A stretch of DNA of 64,000 nt, from assembly GCA_945643635.1 (NCBI GenBank), contig CALZFC010000095.1, positions 417,001-481,000 on the forward strand. The letters are read 5' to 3'. The notes beneath the pieces were generated by a model. The model was not told the DNA's origin. It saw only the letters and a list, made by a program, of their open reading frames with translations, and did not search any database. This document shows positions 1 to 11,630 of this stretch, one piece after another. The DNA is from Allodiplogaster sudhausi. Its lineage: Eukaryota > Nematoda > Chromadorea > Rhabditida > Diplogasteridae. Position numbers and translations under genes: made by a program. Position 1 is the stretch's first letter. Each line of letters starts with the position of its first letter.

Positions 1-203
1 TATCCTAATAAGACTGCTCTATTTTTTTATTGTTTATTTTTTAGGGTTTCGTCGGCTTATTCAATATCACTTTTTTCTGACTCCACTAATCAATTACTTG
101 TTTGAGAAAAAAACATTCTGTTTCTAAATTGTGCGTTAACTAGTTTTCTTTGAATTGCTCAATTGTGTTGCAGGTGATAAATAAATTGTATCTTGAAGAG
201 TAC

Positions 204-1661
204 ACCTGCCGTGCTATTAATCTAGGAAGAAAAGTGGATCCAGTGTTCAGTAAAATTTGGTCGAACTAAAATGGAAACTTGGAGCAGGTTTTTCGCCGTT
301 TTACTATGAAAAATGGCCAAAATGGCTCCAGTTTCGCTCAACAGCCAACCCACGTTTTAAACTGGACCCATATTCAAACTGGACGCAGTTTATTTCTCTA
401 ACACGAAAGAGTGAGCAAAAGTGAGAGGGCAAAAGTGTGTAGAAAACCATTACTCACTTTTGCTCTCTCAAATTCGCGCACTCTCTAAAACTGTGCGCAC
501 GGTTTCAAATGTGAAGCACGTTTTGTGGCCACGAATAACGGAACAGAAAAATACACGAGTGGTGACAAGGCCAGCGTGTTACTTATTTGTCTTGAAAATA
601 GTTACTTGTGCTTTATTTGTCGTAGTAATTGCTTTTTCTTACATGCGTGAGGTTCCTTCACTGATTGTGAGATGCTTGAACTAGCGAAAACCCTTGAACA
701 GTTCTGAGCTCCATGGAGATTGTTGTTTTATTCTTTTTGTTCTTTTCATAAGAAGCTTTGCGATATTTATTCCTGCTGTATTCATATAGCTATTCAGCTT
801 GTCATGGCGATGCTCTACTCGGAGTTCGCCATTGGCGAGGACACCAAGGCGATCATGTTCTTCGATATGGCGGAAAGTTGATTCGGCGCCGGCGCTATAT
901 TGATAATGCCAGATGCGCCAGCGACGCACGGAACTCCGCTCGAAGCTGGAGATGCTCAAGTCGCGGATCGATGGCTGGGAACGAAGCGATCGGAGTAGCA
1001 GTGGTGATGGCCAGCCAGGCAAGGCTGGCCCCCTCTCCGCCGCAGCCATCAACGATCTCTTTGCCGTATCCTGACCCGGCCCCCTGAGAGGGTGCCATCA
1101 ATGACCCTAAGGGTCCTCTCATGCCCCCTCCCATGTTCATTCCGACCCTCTCCCTCCCTTGCCGTACAGTTTTTGTGTTCCTTCTCTCATGCATGCATTG
1201 ACCCTGTTGTGTCATATAAACTTCGTTGCCCGGTCATATTATTGTCTTTCTCTTCTTCTCTCTTTTTCTCTTTCCCTCGCCTTCTCTCTCTCTCTCTCTC
1301 TCTATTTCCTTGCGGGTGAAAGCCACAAATAAAGAAAGTTGTATTAATGCGCTCCAATCGCAGTGTAGCCTTTTTTCATTTACTGAGTATATAAGGAGTG
1401 TGGCCCTTCCGCCGGCGAAGGTCCACAAGAAAGTTCACTCAACGGTGAAAGTGGCAGAGGGAGAGCCGAAGCTGCTCCAGCAACCCACTAATCAAGATGG
1501 AAGATAGAGCTAGAACAAAACTATTTGGGAACATGGGAACAAAGGCAAACAGAAACGTGCGCCACGTTTGGCTCTAAACTGGACCCAGTTTAAAATGAAA
1601 AGGTGGGCACCTTTTTGCGAAACTGGTGCCAGTTTTGTCAAGATTAATAGCACGGCTGCTC
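204..1661. mobile_element. TIR-flanked unit (nonautonomous DNA transposon-like)
   Basis: The left end around 204-224 contains CTGCCGTGCTATTAATCT. The reverse complement of the right end around 1642-1661 gives GCAGCCGTGCTATTAATCT, so the two ends are near-perfect inverted repeats. Just inside both ends lie further related segments built on AAACTGGACC (about 350-395 and 1570-1590, opposite orientation). No transposase is seen inside. The interior holds GC-rich coding-like pieces (798-890 and 911-1068) and a CT run at 1240-1310. No target-site duplication could be fixed by eye. It resembles a MITE or a Pack-type element that picked up host sequence; the superfamily is not assigned. Confidence 0.5.
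798..1072 (+). pseudogene. Host-like exon fragments inside the TIR unit, possibly MIT-domain-like
   Basis: After an acceptor-like CAG at 795-797 the + strand reads LVMAMLYSEFAIGEDTKAIM, then FFDMAES and a stop. A second open segment from 912 reads MRQRRTELRSKLEMLKSRID and ends at a TGA near 1072. The alternation of an acidic 'ED.KAI.F.DMA' helix with a basic 'R..L..KLE.LK.RI' helix recalls MIT domains of spastin/spartin-type proteins, but this is only a resemblance. The parts are not in one open frame, so this is probably a captured and broken gene fragment. It could also be a chance open frame in GC-rich DNA. Confidence 0.25.
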
Positions 1662-1679
1662 TGTAAATAAAAATAGGCT

Positions 1680-1765
1680 AACTGGCAGGATTGTGGAAGG
1701 ACTGCCGGCCACTCCACCAATTAGCTTTCCAAATGCACGCAGGAAGGCTAACTGGCAGGATTGTT
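1680..1765. repeat. Short direct repeat
   Basis: GGCTAACTGGCAGGATTGT occurs at about 1676-1694 and again at about 1746-1764, roughly 70 bases apart. The function is unknown. It sits just outside the TIR unit and before the left arm of the large inverted duplication. Confidence 0.5.
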
Positions 1766-1999
1766 TTGTTAGGTGCACTAGGTACTATTTGTAAATGTGA
1801 CCATGCATCTTCTTGTTAATATGCACATTAATTTGTAAACTTCACTTGGTATTATGCACTTTTCATAAGAACACTTTATATCGGGCGTCTTCCAGGGCTT
1901 CCATTCAAAAAAACATTCGTTTTTTTATTCGTAAAAACACAAGCATCTTATTGTAAGAACCAGAGTGTTCAAACTTATTCAGTTTAAAAATCACCGGTT

Positions 2000-3130
2000 T
2001 ATCTGGGTAGAAAAAAAAAGGGGAGGGAAGCCGACCGAGTCCGCAGTGGACGCATGACGAGAATGTGATTTCCAGAATTGTAAGGATGAAAAATGATATG
2101 GAGCAGAAAACATAATATTAATAAAAAAATTTAAATACAAATATTTGGAATGCCGAGTTAATCGAGAAAAAGAATTATGCAAATTCCCTTTCTCGAAATG
2201 TAAAAAATGTAAAATCTCTTGAATAAAATGGCAAAAGATGAATTAATTTGCAAAATAAAAAGTGCACTACGTGTTTTCTGGGAAGAATGGTAATCAACTG
2301 GAAGTTTCAACCACAATAACTGCGAAACTCACGAAACTTTGATAGGAATTTCATCACCTTCAAGGCAGATTTCAACATTAGACATTTTCGTGGTAAAACG
2401 GATTCTTTGAAGTTAAACAAAACAATAATAGCAAGAGTAAAGTTCAAATTTATCCCGTTTAAAGATCAAGTGGACAATAAAAAGCAGTGGGGAAGGAAGC
2501 CGACCGAGTCCGCTGAAGGCGAACGACTCCAGGTACTAATTTATAAATTTTACAGTCTTGAAACATTGATATCCCTTTAACAGGAATCAATTATTTGATT
2601 TTGCAACTCTTCCCATTAAAGTATCTACTTTAATTTGACTGATTCCTCCTAAAATGATGTGATACAAGAACTACGAGTCAGAGTTACGTTCAAACTTATT
2701 GCGTTTAAAGATCAATGGACTGTCGAAAAAACAGCGGGGAAGGAAGACGACCGAGTGCGCAGTGAACAAAAGACGAGAATGTTTATTGCACAAAACCAGC
2801 TGGAAAGGATGAAAAATGAAAAGTAGCAGAAAATCTATTTTAATATTCAAATAATAGAAATGCAGAGGGGATGGATTTGAAGAATTATGCAAAGGTTCTA
2901 TCTCCAAAATTAAAAAAAAGAGAATTCTCTCGAATTAACTAGTGAAACACGAATAAATTTGAATAATAAAAAGTGCATTACGTGGATTCAGGGAAGAATG
3001 ATGATAAACTGAAAGATTTGACCACATTTTTTTGTTCGTAAGATCACGAAACATTGCAGTTTCCCAGTTTTGAATTTCATTTCGAGTGAAATTCGAACTT
3101 AAAGTGCATCTCAAAATCATTTAAAAGGGG
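2000..3130. repeat. Three diverged tandem noncoding units in the left arm
   Basis: The motif GGGGAAGGAAGCCGACCGAG or a close variant recurs at about 2020, 2490 and 2735. Each is preceded by a TTCAAACTTATT..GTTTAAA.ATCA block. A block of the type GTGCA(C/T)TACGTG..GGGAAGAATG.T recurs downstream, clearly at about 2263 and 2975. Unit size is roughly 250-480 bases. Similar units lie in the right arm (about 31450, 32070 and 32870). No coding potential is seen. Confidence 0.6.
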
Positions 3131-3239
3131 CTGATTTGACCATTTCCCCATCATTCTTCCTTTCGTTCGCCTCCTGGGATCACCGGAAGACTTCTGCTGA
3201 GGTCTCTTTCTCTACTCGCCTCCCTCTTCATTTCCCCTC

Positions 3240-3990
3240 GCTGCTCCTCTTCTTTCCCTTTCTGCCTCTTTCCTTCCCCTTCCCCTTCAAGCCCCTATTC
3301 CCGTTCACACCCGCTGGCTCTTTTCCTTTTAATTTCTCTGCTCCATCTCCATTTCACACTCTCCTCTTTTACCTTTCTGCCTCTTTCCTTCTCCTTTAGC
3401 TTTATTAATTTCAATTCACTTTCAATGTCCCTATTCCCATTCCGATACGCTCTCTCTCATCCTTTCCCTTGTTTTCTCTTTTAGTTACTCCCCTCTCTCT
3501 CCATTTCAGACTCTCCCCTTTTCCCTTTCTGCCTCTTTCCTTTCCATTTACATTTCTTCATCCCCTTCTCTTTCAATTTCCCTATTCCTATTCGCACCCG
3601 CTCTTTCTCTTCTTCCTTTCCTTGCTTTCCCTTTTATCTACTCCCCTCCCTCTCCATTTCCCACTCTCTTCTCTTTTTCCCCTATCTGCATCTTTCCTTC
3701 CGCTTTATGTTTCTCTCCTCCATCCCTTTCAATACCCCTATTCCCGTTCAAACCCACTCCTCCCCTACCTCGCCATCTTCCACTTTCCTACGCTTCTCAA
3801 ACTCTCCTTTACCTTTCTGTCTTTTTCCTTCCCCATTTCCATTCTCTCTTCCCTTTCCCATAATATTTCCTTACTTCCGTTCATACCCACTGTCTTTTTC
3901 CCTTCCCTTGCTTTCCATTCCTAAAACATACCCCATCGCCCTTTACCCTCCTAAACCTTCCGTATGTTTGCTCCCCAATCCAATCCTTTG
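3240..3990. repeat. CT-rich minisatellite upstream of the left receptor gene
   Basis: The + strand is almost pure pyrimidine. A word like CTTTCTGCCTCTTTCCTT recurs at about 3257, 3373, 3522, 3684 and 3816, so units are about 115-160 bases and degenerate. The long serine/leucine/phenylalanine frames here are by-products of the repeat. The right arm has the complementary array at 30660-31250. Confidence 0.6.
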
Positions 3991-4086
3991 AATATATTTA
4001 TTACATGTTGTGACACCTTGCTTTAATATTTCGTCCGTGACAGTTCCCTGGGACCTAATTCCCTTCACTTGCAGATCACTATCTCA

Positions 4087-7000
4087 ATGCCTTTTCGCTT
4101 CCTTCTTCTGCTTCTCTCTCTTGCTCTCCTCCTCCAGCTCGGGCTCGCCGACAAGGCCTTTTGTTTATCTGATATTCTTTTTGGGATTTTCCAGAATATA
4201 TAAAATGGCTGTATAGTAATGTTAATAGTTCAGGGCAAAAGCAAGCCCCAGTGCATGCTAATGAAAGACTGGGTTCCCTGCGATGATGCCAATCCGTTGT
4301 GCGCGCTCCGCGTCCTGCTTTCGTCTGATGTCTATGGTAAGAAGCCCGTGGAAGATAAGTCGTACTACGGCTGCAAGAACTCGCCTGCAGTCGACGGCGA
4401 AAACGGTTCCAGAGTACGTTTTCAAGGCACGGAAATTGCGTGCTTTCAAAGTTCAAAATGATGCTATTAGAGCTTTTCTTTAGGTACCTCTGCTACTGCA
4501 ATGCTAGTGTCTTGACCGGATGTTCCACGAACCCTGATACGGAGGTTATTATATGACAAGTAATAAACAAAGGTATAACTCTTATTTCGTTTAGAACAAA
4601 CTAACCGAGATCGCACTTCACATGTATAAGAACGACAACCACTACGACTACAACCACGACCACCACCCAAGTCTGTATCTCATCGAGAATTAAAATGACC
4701 ATTGCAAATACAAATCTAAGCTAATATATAAAGAAATAAACTGGTACTCTTCAGCTATCAATACCCCAGAACTCCAATATAAAAATTTTTTTTGATGAAA
4801 CTTGACCCAGGGGGCTGTTTGGCATGGGGAAGACTTGTTAATAGAATTAAATTAAAGATGAATTAAATGACAGGCGACGACCACCACCACCACGAATACC
4901 AATGGCACGAACGAGAGCACGACGGCCGAAGGCACCACTGCTGCCGGACTGTTCCAGAAAGTTGATCCGGTCGGACTAATAATCTTTCTTCAAACCCTTT
5001 GAATAATTCGCTAAAAATAAAACTGTTTAACATAAAATATAATAAAGAGAAAACGTGTAAAATGTAAAAAAAAACTAACAATATAACATTTTTAGATTTA
5101 CATCATCGCCGGTCTCGGTGGTCTCGTCGTCATTCTTCGTGAGCATTTCAACAGTTGTCCCTCTACCGTAGTTACCGTAGTACCCTGCATTGAACCCGGA
5201 CACTCTAATTTACGGCCCGGCTCCTTTTGTATATCTATCAGTGTCGATTCAGATGGAATTCACAAAATTTCCTCCAAAATATCTGTTTTGCCTCTTTTCA
5301 GTGATCCCTGTCGCAATCTGGCTCATCTGTCGCTCCTATAAGAAACGCAACATCAAGCGTCTCATGTCATGTCCGTTCATTTCTTCATTCTTACAATTTG
5401 ATTGGAAATCGTAGACCGAAAAGAAAACATTTTAATAATGCAAAAGGTGTAAAGATAAAAATAAAATAATTCCGTTCTCCTTTCTACAGTCGCCTTCGAA
5501 TCGATCAAGACCTTCGCCGAGAATTACAAATGGATTATCGAGGCGCGCAACGAGTTGATCAAGACGATTGCAGAGGACAAGACGGTTTCGAATTTCTTCA
5601 ATTCTGACAAGAAGAATTATTTCTCTTCTTCTGCTTACCATTTGGCATCTTCTCTGCCAAGGGACTCAAAATTGCATAAAGAAATGGAGTGCTGGAGTTT
5701 TAATTTTGCAGAATCACGGCAGCGCCCCAGAAGCTGAGCGCAAGTTCCACATTATGGGCAATCCGTCAGTTTTTATCAACCTGCAATTTGAAATTATTTT
5801 CAAAATAATGAACGAATGAAGAAGAATTTTTATTTTTATTATTTGAAGGGCTGGTTTTGTGATGAAGACTCGCGTGGACATTGGCCTCGGCGACGACGTG
5901 AAGAAGATGATTCACGCCAACTACGTCACGGAGGACAACAAGATCATCGCTTCAGTGGTAAGAGCAGAACAACAGCAATTAAAGGAGTAAAAGCCGTCTG
6001 CGTGCTTTCAACATAAGAATGGTAAAAATTCTCTGATGAGTGATAAGAGTCCAGTGATGAGTTTGAGAGATGTTACAGATGCCAAGTGGAGGCGATCCCA
6101 GCATCTACTGCCTTTGGGTCCTCATGGTCAACGTTGTCAAACCGGTTGTGCAACTCGAAAAAGCCGTATGCTGCATTTTCGATGATAACTAAGGACATCT
6201 AATTTTAGACCATATTGTACTTACATTAATAACCTTTTTTGCAGCGCACTCCCTACCTACCAATCAAAGGCCAACCCAACGCCGAGGGCAAGACGACCGT
6301 TTCGCCGAAGAAGCACGCGGCTCATGGCCTCAGCTGCGGCATCAAGATTCTCTGGACTGTCCGAAAGGTGATTGTAGAAAACAGTAAATAAAACATTATA
6401 TAAATGGAAAATAAAAATAAATTATATAAGATATTTTTTGCAGGCTGGCTTCGAGGCGCGTTACGTCCGCTTCCATGTCTTCTCGAATGAGGACGGCGAC
6501 ACGCTCGGCTCGCACACTTGCTGGCACTACACATTCGTCGCGCAGTCTGACCGCATTGCATACGCTGTGAGTGTGCTGGCGTAAACCCGTAAAGTGTCGG
6601 GTGCATGAATGGCCCTTTGTTGAAGATTAAAAAACAAAATATTTTTACAATTTATTTAACTGCGCGCAAGAAGGCTGTTATGCTACTTACAGGACGTCCT
6701 CGGCCTCGTCTACGACAAAGCCGTCCGCAAGGACAAGCCCGTCATTGCAACCTGCGACGACGGCTTCACCTACTCAGCGCCTTTCGCCAATACGCTGGTG
6801 TGAAATCTATACCAGCTTTTTCTTATATGGCATAGTATGTAAGTATGAACTACATGTCTACTGATAATATTTACAGGAGATTCTCAAGCTCCTCACCAAC
6901 CGCGAAGTGATTTTCGACAAGGTTTCTTTGTTTTACCTTTTATCCAACAAATTATAATATAGAAAGATGATCAAAGATTAAAAGAAGATTAAAATTGTAA

Positions 7001-7656
7001 AAAAAATTATAGTACCAATTTAGAGTGCGATCGTGAAGACTGCGCTGCACATTCGCAAGTCTCGCTACATGTCCATGGACTCGGCGGCTGTTAGTTAAAT
7101 TTAATTAAAGACAAATTGAAGGTAAAGGAAGGAAAATGGGTCCAAGGAATAGAAAATGAGACAGAAAACAGTTGTGGTACAGCCAAGAGAGATGACCCAT
7201 TGGGTAACATGAGGAGAATATTTGAACGTGGGTAACACCCCCCAGAAAAGATGGGTAATACCGAAAAGCCATAGGAGAAAGCGGATAACATCCCGAGAGA
7301 ACGAGAATGATCACTCTTCAGCACATCCCCTTCTCGCTCCTGATCGCCTCTTCGACCGTGCAGAATGTCCTTGGGGCCACCAAAGGAGAGAAGGCAGACG
7401 TCTTCAAGGAGTTCATCGACGAGTGCAACCGCGTCTATGAGTAAGTCAACAAAGCATTATTTATTATGTGAAGTATATGGTAATTTTGTCTAGCTAGGGT
7501 GGCAAAGGGTAAATCTCTCAGCTAAAATTCTTCATGCTTCTTGCTAGAAAGCATATTGGGAAAAGATAAATAGGATAGCACATTTGCATAATTCTTTTTC
7601 TCTGCAGGGAAACGGCAGCAGTCGACGCCGTGGCGAATATGCCTAATTTGGACCAG
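4087..7656 (+). pseudogene. Receptor-like tyrosine phosphatase relative, catalytically dead (left copy, probably broken)
   Basis: Exons run in order. A signal peptide starts MPFRFLLLLLSLALLLQLG at 4087. A cysteine-rich ectodomain follows (4233-4412; then about 4483-4546 with the LCYCNAS motif). A threonine-rich stalk lies at about 4600-4670 and 4873-4970. The membrane segment with its basic stop (IPVAIWLICRSYKKR) is at about 5097-5370. A PTP-like domain spans about 5490-7656. Recognisable PTP elements are the substrate-loop-like HANYVTEDNKIIAS (5908-5955) and RTPYLPIKG (6243-6270), the P-loop position KPVIATCDDGFTYS (6736-6777), and IRKSRY plus IPFSLLIASS, which match the QR and Q-loop region. 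The loop lacks the CX5R arginine, so no phosphatase activity is expected. The exon 2/3 splice puts the frame out of phase, and the last exon seen in the right copy is missing, so this copy is probably a pseudogene. Confidence 0.65.
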
Positions 7657-7689
7657 GTATGCCATCTAGTTAAAAATGATGAAAATAAG

Positions 7690-8030
7690 TTAAGATAAGA
7701 ATGGAACAGACAAGAATGAAAAATAAAACGGCTTCAGTGGGCATCTGGATCTTGGCTTTGAATAGTGGGAAAAAGAAAAGAAAGGGTCCAAATGAGATGA
7801 TTTGAAGAGCTTGGAAGAGATAGTCAGAAAAAAATGAAAGCAAAAGCGGCTTTGGCCTGCGAGTCCTCGAAAGGCGCTTCTTTGAACGAAAATTTCCGTC
7901 CCCTTGCCAAAGACCTTGAAGAATGGGGCCCAGCCGTTATTGCCATCAGGCCTGTCGAACCAACTGGCCGAGTTCCATAGGGGAAAAACCAAGGATACAT
8001 CTTGACTTGAAATGTTTGACAAAAGCCAGC
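7690..8030 (+). pseudogene. Relic coding segment shared by both arms (left copy)
   Basis: This stretch matches 26200-26555 in reverse complement. Here the frame starts ESKSGFGLRV as in the right copy but is shifted by a deletion of about 11 bases near 7890, and a TAG follows after GRVP at about 7978. The function is unknown. See the longer open copy on the - strand at 26024-26446. Confidence 0.45.
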
Positions 8031-8291
8031 GTCCTCGAGCAACGAGGAACTTGACTCGGAAGCCCAATTGTTTTGATGGATGAAGGCATCTGCAACCGCG
8101 CTTGCCTGGAATTTTTACATGTGCTATGCTACATATTTAGCCAGAAGAAGCATTAAGATATGAAATTTGATACCTTTTTATTATCTTTTCATATGATTAC
8201 CATATGGTTATATGAACGTGGTTCAATTCGAATTTGACTAAAAGGTAGTGTCAGAACAGAAATACTTTATTCCGAGAATTTTACACAAGAT

Positions 8292-8672
8292 TTACTCCAG
8301 CTTCGCTCTCCGTTTAGAGGATGTCTTTAGCACCATTTTATGCTGCTGGCTTAGACCCTGTCGATGGCAAAGATGGTGGTAGACGGCGAGAATGCTAGAG
8401 TAGGCGATGAAACAAGAGAGGGCTACGGCAAGAGAGACGACGAGCAAGAAGAAGGCCACAATGTCGTAGCCGAGATGGGCGGCCAGAGAGGTGTGCGCAC
8501 CCAAGGGAGTTAGGTGCTCGTGCAGATCCTGGCAGGGTTTTAATGATGTCTGCTCTCTCTCTCTCTCTCTCTCTCTCTCGCTCACTGCAACTCTCTCTCT
8601 CTCTCTCGCTATCTGCAATCCTATCTTTCTGAGCTCTCTTTCTCCCGTTCTCTCGTTCTCTTTTTCTCTATC

Positions 8673-8720
<48 letters not shown>

Positions 8721-9844
8721 CTCCTCACCTTAAACTTGGCAGCATACTCAATACTCTCAACGAACGTTCTGGTGGACTCTTCCGGGTTGAGCATCAACTT
8801 CTGCGACAAAGAACGAGCGCGGGCGCGGTAGCTGACAATGAGTAAATTAGGTGAGAATAAATAAATATGTATGTAATAAAAATCAAATGATGTTAATTGG
8901 AAGAGAAATAATGATTGAATTAAAATATTATTAGAATTGTAAACAAAAATATATAATATACCTCGGTTGCCTGAGAACATTCGCAAGGGCATCGCGGATA
9001 TTTGCCGTCGTAAGCTCAGTCTTTCTGTGGAAGGGAAAGTATTAGAGTGTACATTTCGTAAGAGTAATTTAAAAAAATTATTATTTTTTTATTTACTTTA
9101 TTTTCTACATTCATTATTTATTGCGATATGTTCGAAGAAAAAAAGATGTCCTGCTAAACTCTTTGTCTCATGTGCTTATGTAGCTTCTGGGAAAGGATTT
9201 CCAAACAATTGTAAGAAAGCGCGAAATATAAATTTGAATAAAAACACAATGTTGTGGACATGTGTTAGTATGTGGGCGAAAAGGTTTGCTTCCAAGCGGA
9301 TTAGATCACGCGAGCTCTCGCTCCAGAATTTGAGACTCTACCCAATGAGCTATGGAAGCATCCCGACCTAGCAGATAGTACTATACAGCGGAACTTTGTC
9401 TCACTCTGTATGGGGTGCTCCTTTCAATTGTTTTTAAAAAGAAAGAACAAGAAGAAAGAGACTTGAGCGTGACTCCGATGCCGAGTTGCTGTGCACGCCA
9501 CGCATTGTGGAATTGGTCGACGAAGAGAGGAATCGAGATAAGAGGGACGCCCGCGAAGGCAGCCTCCGTCAGCGAGTTCAGACCGACGTGAGAGATGAAG
9601 GCAGACACACGAGAGTCGTCTGCGAATCGGGATTCTTGCTATCGCTCGCTCTCTCCCTCTGTTTATTTCTCTCTATTTATCTCCTTCTTTCTCCCTTTCT
9701 CTCTCTCTTCCGTGCTCTCGTTCCAAAACACTCTCTCTCTATCTCTCTCATTCTCTCCCACTCTCTCACTCTCACTCTTTTTCTCTTTCTCTCTCTCTCG
9801 GTTTATCTCTTTCTTTCTCCCTTCCTCTCTCCCGCTCTCTCCCG

Positions 9845-9876
<32 letters not shown>

Positions 9877-11599
9877 TCTCTCTCTCTCTCTCTATCTCTC
9901 TATCTCTCTCTTTCGCTCTCCCCCTCTCTTTCTCTCTCTCCTCCTAACAGAGCAAATCGGTCTGCGGCATCCAATCGAAAACGAATACGTTGCTGCTGGC
10001 GTTCAGTTCCATCCCGACGTCATACTTCCACACGAAGGTGACATCGGGGAACATCGGAAAAGGAAGAGCGAAAAGGAAAGCCCGAGAACTTTTTGAACAC
10101 GCTTTCTTGCACAGAAGCAACGTTGTAGAAATATGGGCGGAAAAAAATACATAAAAAAAAGAAAGCATTAATCCTTGTTGCCAACTTCCTCCATCATTTA
10201 CAACTAAATGCCCAAGAATGGCGATGACTCATGGCCGCTTAATCCGTTATCATAAAGCGTTGATTGACTGATTGACTGATTGATGAATAACCATAAAAGC
10301 GGCGACAAAGTTGTCGACGACCACGCGCGGAATCCGTTCGTTGCGGACTTGCGTGCCAAAGGAGAAGAGAACGACGTCGCCCTTGGCCGAAGCGAGGATC
10401 TTCTCGAACTTCTGACACAGGCGACTAGTTTTATTCCGCAAAATGAATGTTCTTATTATTTCTTCAAAAAGATATATTTTGGAGCTTTTTTTTCTTTATA
10501 AAATAAATTAAATTCCCCAAAAATTTTCTTATTATTTCTTCAAAAAGATATATTTTTGGAACGTCGTTTTTCTTTATAAATTAATATTAAGATTGAATGA
10601 GAAATTTTCTAGATGAGGAAAAATGATGATCACTTTCTAGATAAACACAAAATAAATAAATAAAGTTAATTTTTATAAATATACATATATATAAAAATAT
10701 ATATATTTTAATTGCCTGCCTGATCGAGAGCCTTGGGCTTCGCGAGCGCGATGCCGCCAATGTACTTGACGCGTGGCGGCAGGGGACGCGGCTCGGCGAG
10801 CAGCGAGTTCGAGTTGGCAAAGTCGAACGAGGCCTTCGAGGACAGCGCGCGGACGCACGGAAAAGAGGGCGCGAGACGCGCGCGGAACAGCGCATTCTGA
10901 CAACAGTGGTTAATTTTATCATCTTTATTGTCATGTATGTAGACGAAGGAGATACATCACGTCAGAACATTATCTCATGTCTACCTATCCTTGACTTGCT
11001 CCTGTGCCCTTGCGAAAGTACACCATCGCCCAGCCCTATATATGAACATAACGAGCCCATATGCCTTCTATAAACTGAGCAAGCGCTTGGTTGAGATGGC
11101 GTATATGTACATAAAATTGTTGTTCGTCAAATCAATAATATACTTAATTTTCAAGAGAAAAAGCAGCAAGATAATAAAAAGGAAGGAACTGCTAACAAAT
11201 TTGTTGATCATCTCTCCGTACTCGTTGACGTAGTCGTGCCAGAGACGCAGCGCGGCGAAGGCGCGATGGAAGAAGCGGCCACGATCAAAGTCGAGCCGAC
11301 TCGCGAGCATCACTACAGTAGTCATATTCGAAAAGGTCTGACAACATTGTATTTAGGAGCATTACTTTTCACATATCCGTGTCTTCTTGCATTCTTTCCG
11401 ACATTCTCGCTCTCCTTCCCTCTTTCTTCCTCAATCTCTATAGTTCCCCGGATGCTTCCGGGAGTAACCCGGAGTATCCCGGAATATTAAGGGAGCATTA
11501 TTATTGTAGTAGGAATATGACTGCCGTAAGAGTTCTCTGAGGAAGAAAGACGGAAAGAGAGCGAGATCTTCCTCATTATCCCCATCTTACTTTCTCTCA

Positions 11600-11630
<31 letters not shown>

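Larger units (their letters stand above)
1990..8090 (+). repeat. Left arm of a large inverted duplication
   Basis: This stretch matches, in reverse complement and in the same order, the stretch 26030-32450. Matching landmarks are: noncoding units around 2000-3130; the gene-proximal segment 2720-3220, which is the most similar; the CT-rich minisatellite 3240-3990; all exons of the phosphatase-like receptor; and the downstream segment 7690-8030, which matches 26200-26555. Intron lengths and many bases differ, so the duplication is old. The outer edges are blurred by divergence and the limits given are approximate. Confidence 0.75.

Noticed and set aside
3136..3991. Long Ser/Leu/Phe-rich open frames
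   Set aside because: They are translations of a CT-rich minisatellite; the mirrored array in the other arm gives the same artefact on the opposite strand.
9486..10041. Overlapping 150-codon frames on the + strand
   Set aside because: CT microsatellite plus antisense of UGT exons; no independent coding signal.
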